Assembly: GCA_013368315.1 (NCBI GenBank)
Contig: JAACJM010000130.1
Span: 124,001-188,000, forward strand
From: Tetrapyrgos nigripes
Taxonomy: Eukaryota > Basidiomycota > Agaricomycetes > Agaricales > Campanellaceae
DNA length: 64,000 nucleotides
Direction: 5' to 3'
The position numbers and the translations under genes are program-made. This document shows positions 59,835 to 64,000 of the stretch, piece after piece (position 1 is the stretch's first letter; each line of letters opens with the position of its first letter). The notes beneath the pieces are model-generated. The model had not been told where the DNA came from. It did not search any database and saw nothing but the letters and a program-made list of their open reading frames with translations.

Positions 59835-60170
59835 CGAGGCCCATTGTATAAGTAAGTAATACTGTAAAATTGACTAAAAAAATTAGATAGAGCTTAATAT
59901 CTTCTGTAATGACACCTTGAACGTTGGGTGGAGGAGCCCATAGTGGTTCAGAGAGCGGCAGTTGGACTTGCGACGGCTGCTGAGGGAAGGTAAATACGCC
60001 TGAAGCTCGTCGTGGTTGGTGGGCGGCAAGGCAGAAATGAGCTATGACGTATTGAGCGTCAGTTCAGGTACTTCGGAGCACTGTGGTGGCGTGTAAAAGT
60101 TAGAACCCATGAGAACCTTTGCTACTCAATTGAGGGGTCGACATAAGTTAACTCGGCCTAAAGGGCCTCG
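59835..60170. mobile_element. possible MITE
   Basis: The ends ATTACGAGGCCC and GGGCCTCGTAAT are inverted repeats 340 bp apart. If TA is the duplication, the element is 336 bp with short CGAGGCCC termini. There is no coding region. Confidence 0.4.
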
Positions 60171-61744
60171 TAATGTGTACTTTCGGAACATGTCCACCCA
60201 TCCCATCCCTATCTGACAGTATTACAATACACCTGTGCCCATTACAAACAAAACGAGCCCAAGGGAATAAAGAGCTGAAATAGCGAGGACAGGAAGACAG
60301 GAGAGGGTCAATGAGCAGCAACGTGTGAATTATGAATGAAGACAGCTATGTAGAACTGGGAGTGGACAACAACGAGCAATGGGTACAGTGAGAACTTGAG
60401 GTTAGTGTTCCTGGAGCAACCATCAGATGAAGAACCAACGATGATGGGGTGAAGAAGATGCTGACCTACACTCTGAGAGCTCCTTTGGTGCTTCCAATGT
60501 CTCGTCTGATTGTAAACCTTCAAACACCCACTATCTCTTCCCTGAATACATGAAACACAATCACACTTCATAGTAAAACACCAGAGGCATGCTCCATAGC
60601 AAGCTCATCCCCAACAAACCCTTTGTCCATAGTTGAATGCATGAGCTCGATAGCTTTGGTGCTGTGTAGCTCCATCCTCACAGAAGGGAAGTAAAACTCT
60701 TCATTGCCTTGGGACCCTGTAACAGTTTAAACAAATAGTGGTAAAGGACTATGTTGGGGTTCCTTGAGAAGCCAATTGTAGAGCACTATGTTGGCATATG
60801 TCAAGTCAGGGGAAGACGCAGTTCAGCGCAAATTGGAGGAGAGGGACTGTCAACAGAACTTGATTGACAACAAGAATAGGTAACTAGATAAAAGAAAGGA
60901 GACGTCAGTAAGAACTGTGAAGAAAAGGTACACGCACCTGCTGGATTTGCCAGCGCCATATATGAGATATCTCCTTTTCTTCGTCTGTCAGATCTGACCT
61001 GCTTCCAAGCTATAAGGCCCATGAAGCCTCCATGACAAGCTCCCATTGCTCCCATTTATCAGGAGAACCAGTCAGCGGAGGTTGAGGAAGCATAAACCCT
61101 GTTCAGTTATCAAATTTTTGAGGTTTTGAGATACAGCATGAGAAAACAGACTATAGAAATGAGAGACTTCATCAGCAATCATCTCAAAATGAAAATCCAA
61201 ATGGAGGAACATGAAGAAAATGGAACAGAAAGGGAGTATATAAGAAAGTTAACATACTTTATGATAATAAAATCCACCCTTCTCACCCAAATACTCGAAG
61301 AACCCATGTACTTTGACCTCCAAAAAGTCCATGTAGAAATGTCAAAGTTAGAGCGGACATTGTTGGTAGTGGAAAGATGTAAGCTTGACTCAGGAATGGC
61401 AAGAGGGAGATGGCACGGTTGGACGGGGAGACATAGAGGCGCTAAGTGAGGAAGAAACCCGGCGAAAATAGCCTCACGGTCGTAAATGCTGCGATTCGCG
61501 AATAAAAAGCGAGGGCAAAGCCTAAAATCAGAGAGCGAAGGGAAGAGACGTGGTTGTTTGCCTACAACCTTCGAACAAACAAATGACAAATGTATAAACG
61601 GGTATAATTGGAAGCTAAAACGGGAATAACTGGGGCACCAATTAGACAGAGCCACACGCGGAAACCCAGTGTAAAGAACTCAGCCTCATTCTTCGGCCTC
61701 GTAACTTGCAGAGCCGAGTCAGAGTCGTCGAATCCTGTTTAATA
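60171..61744. other. gene-poor sequence
   Basis: Short coding-like pieces occur on the minus strand near 60,950-61,050 (DKWEQWELVMEASWAL, a stop, then LTDEEKEISHIWRW) but no gene can be assembled. Confidence 0.4.
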
Positions 61745-62220
61745 ATGCGCTGTAAAATATGAGAGACTTTGGTAGTGAGATGGTGCGAGGTATTTGATAG
61801 AGAAGACTTTAGTAAAAGCTTCGTAGTGAGATGGGTGAGAATATGAGTGATTTTCATAGTGAGATGGACTGATGATATTGATATGATAGACTTTGGTAGT
61901 GAGATGGAGGGCTTTGGTAGTGAGATGGAATGATGATATTGATTTTGCAATGTGTAGACGGTAGGATAGTAATCATTGCAAGATATTTGATGCGGCAATG
62001 TCAATACTGTTGTTGTACTGTTGTACTGGAAGATATGAATGACTTTCGTAGTGAGATGGACTGATGATATTGATTCAGAGAAGACTTTGGTAGAATGTGA
62101 GAGACTTTTGAGGTGAGATGGAGTGATGATATTAATTTTGCAATTTAAAGCGGACGGTAGGATAGTACTCGTTACGATATTTGATGTGACAGTGCCAATA
62201 TTGTTGTAGCGGAAGATGAT
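61745..62220 (+). repeat. degenerate tandem repeat array
   Basis: About seven irregular copies of a unit built on GACTTTGGTAGTGAGATGG, often followed by A(C/A)TGATGATATTGAT, and two copies of a longer extension with TTTTGCAAT and ACGGTAGGATAGTA. Confidence 0.75.
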
Positions 62221-62621
62221 TTTGCGAAGAAGATGTAGCGTGTTGCGAGTATTGAAGCCATTGTTGTCCATCTCCAACATGGGCGAGTCTTTTGAACCTC
62301 ACCAAGCTGATTGAAATCAGTTCGTTATAAAGGTCCATGACATCACACCCTTTGATGAGATATGGGTCAACTCGAGCAGCATACAATGACCTAGCAAAAT
62401 CGGGAGTAGAGAACCTACCCACAGATTTTCCAAGCACTGCAGTTGCATTTCCCGGGCCTCTGTGGCAAGATGTGGGTGGAGACGAGCAGAAATGTTACGC
62501 TGTGTTGAACAGAAAATGATCCCACTATAGGTGGTAACATACAATAAACAATGAAGTACTTATTGTAAATACAACAGCGGCTTGATCGCGATCAGTAGGT
62601 ATTACAGACAAGAGTGAAACA

Positions 62622-64000
62622 CTATCTCCTTGGTGTAAACACCAAAGGTACACGAACAGGTCTTGAGTAGAAGTAAGATCAGCTCAGATCGTTCAAAGTC
62701 AAAGATGTCACTCAAAAGGCAAACTCACGTAAGTGTAATCCCACTCCTCGAATGCAAGACTCTCTCCTTACGCTGCTCAAACGTCTCGCCCTTGTATCTG
62801 TTCTCCGGTTTAATCCTGACTCGGTATTTTATCACTAACATTGTAATGATAGCTATGCTCTCGATTTCTGCGAATCGGCGACCTATGCATGCTCGAGTGC
62901 CTAGTGATTTTGAATGTCAATCGAGATTCGAGGTACGAGTTGACTAGGTTACTCACCACTGGAAAATGAAGCGAAAGCTTCCCTTGGCCAATTCGATGGT
63001 GGCATGAAGCGATTAGGGTTAAAATCCGCAGGGTTATCCCAGTATTTTGCTATTATGTTCAAATTTCGATGTGCCAGTCAATTCAGGATGAAAATAAAGG
63101 AAAGAAGCCCAAGTACTTACGATTATAATGAATACCGGGAGTATGTAGCATGATCTGAGCGTCTCGTTCGACAGGAATTCTGAGAACCTCTCCGGTATGT
63201 CGATTTGTAGCTACGAGGGTCATATCCTCTGCAGATCGTTTGGGGATTCCTATTACCTGTGACCGAAGGTTTGGGTTAATGAAAGCTTCTACGACGATCT
63301 AATTTCACGACGATGAAAGATCACAACTCACTGGAGCAAATAGTCGAAGTGTCTCTTGAAGAACACTAAGAGTGAATCAGTAACGATTTAGCTGCCTAGC
63401 GTACCACTTACGCCATCGTCCTCGTTAACTTTGGTAAATCTTCATACGTTGGAGTTCTACCATCAGGGCAGACACTCATGATGTGTTGGTAAAGTTTCTC
63501 CTGCTCTTCTTCGTAGAGCGCCAGAAGAGCGAATGCGAAACAGGTTGTATGTGCCGAAGTCTATCGGGATCCGGGAAAATATGGTTAGAGGTACGTAGAG
63601 TAATGGTTATGGACGGTTACCTCGTGTCCAGCAAGTAAGAAGATGAAGATATTCCCTAGTAATGGTATGTAGAACGTAAGTCAGCGAGAACGTTGATCAA
63701 CGACTTGAACGTCGCAGGAGAAAAACTCACCCATCATCTCCACGTCACTTAGCTTTCTCTTCTCGCTTTCTTTATCCGCTATGTCGTCGCCCTCTTCTTC
63801 GTTGAACTTGACGTACTGTCCTGTCTCCGAATCCCACACTCTATTGAGTGATTCTCCGTCGTTGTTCTTCGAGTTCTGGGCCTCAGCATCCTGATCGTTA
63901 GCGTGAATTAAGTTGCTGAAGAGGTCGGATCTTTGAGCGCTACCGGTGCTTGTTTCAGCATCGACGTTACGACGAGCGTTGATGATATCTTGCAGAAATT
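62622..64000 (-). CDS. cytochrome P450, 3' part (5' end outside the window)
   Basis: Eight exons read on the minus strand: 64000-63731, 63655-63621, 63560-63412, 63365-63332, 63256-63121, 63049-62957, 62900-62729 and 62661-62622. All junctions are GT-AG and in phase. The protein shows the I-helix oxygen-binding motif (FLLAGHETSAHTT), the ExxR motif (QETLRLFAP), the PKYWDNPADFNPNRF region and the haem loop FSSGTRACIGRRFAEIE with the axial Cys. It ends VRVPLVFTPRR. All catalytic landmarks are intact, so the gene is probably functional. Substrate cannot be inferred; the arrangement resembles fungal microsomal P450s. The N-terminal membrane anchor lies beyond the edge. Confidence 0.92.

Noticed and set aside
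60801..61055. HMG-box-like or other DNA-binding protein (LTDEEKEI motif)
   Set aside because: Only a short motif is visible, a stop lies in the middle, and no further exon could be joined.

Overview
The window looks like a transposon-rich stretch of a basidiomycete (probably Agaricomycete) genome. Host genes have several exons with short GT-AG introns, mostly about 50-110 nt with CTGAC-like branch points. They include a fungal Zn2Cys6 regulator, a P450 and an NmrA-like protein. No tRNA, rRNA or CRISPR array was recognised.

Layout. An F-box-like gene (158-997 and 6906-7541) is split by a 5.9 kb hAT transposon (998-6897). Next is an 8.7 kb Ty1/Copia element on the minus strand (7926-16661); its left LTR is itself split by a 639 bp solo LTR with a perfect 5 bp target duplication. 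A gene-poor stretch follows to about 20.4 kb. Host genes then run from 20.4 to 30.8 kb: an NmrA-like gene with an inverted, broken copy of its promoter and 5' end 2.3 kb away, a single-pass membrane protein gene and a five-exon gene of unknown function.

From 32,060 to 47,271 lies a chromodomain Ty3/Gypsy element (minus strand, 172 bp LTRs, target duplication CTACT). It is a nest. Its left LTR carries a complete pogo-type DNA transposon (32194-35842, TA duplication). The junction between that LTR and the polypurine tract carries a 614 bp hAT-like element, and 20 bp further a second, unrelated 776 bp hAT-like element. The Gypsy element also has an extra, decayed reading frame of about 700 codons between the chromodomain and its 3' LTR. 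The pogo element carries, besides its transposase, a small intact two-exon gene (32502-32942) on the opposite strand.

From 48.6 to 53 kb there is a 1.64 kb foldback element with arms of about 490 bp and Tc1/mariner-like ends, and an unclassified inverted-repeat element with internal tandem repeats. The right end holds a Zn2Cys6 transcription factor (56160-58892), a small MITE-like sequence, a degenerate AT-rich tandem repeat (61.7-62.2 kb) and the 3' part of a cytochrome P450 running off the right edge.

The retrotransposon frames and both DNA transposases are interrupted mostly by TGA or TAG codons that single C-to-T (or G-to-A) changes could explain, suggesting decay by cytosine deamination or a RIP-like process. 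The most original observations are the passenger gene in the pogo element, the extra 3' ORF of the Gypsy element, the foldback element whose arms contain their own inverted termini, and the use of paired LTRs as records of empty insertion sites.
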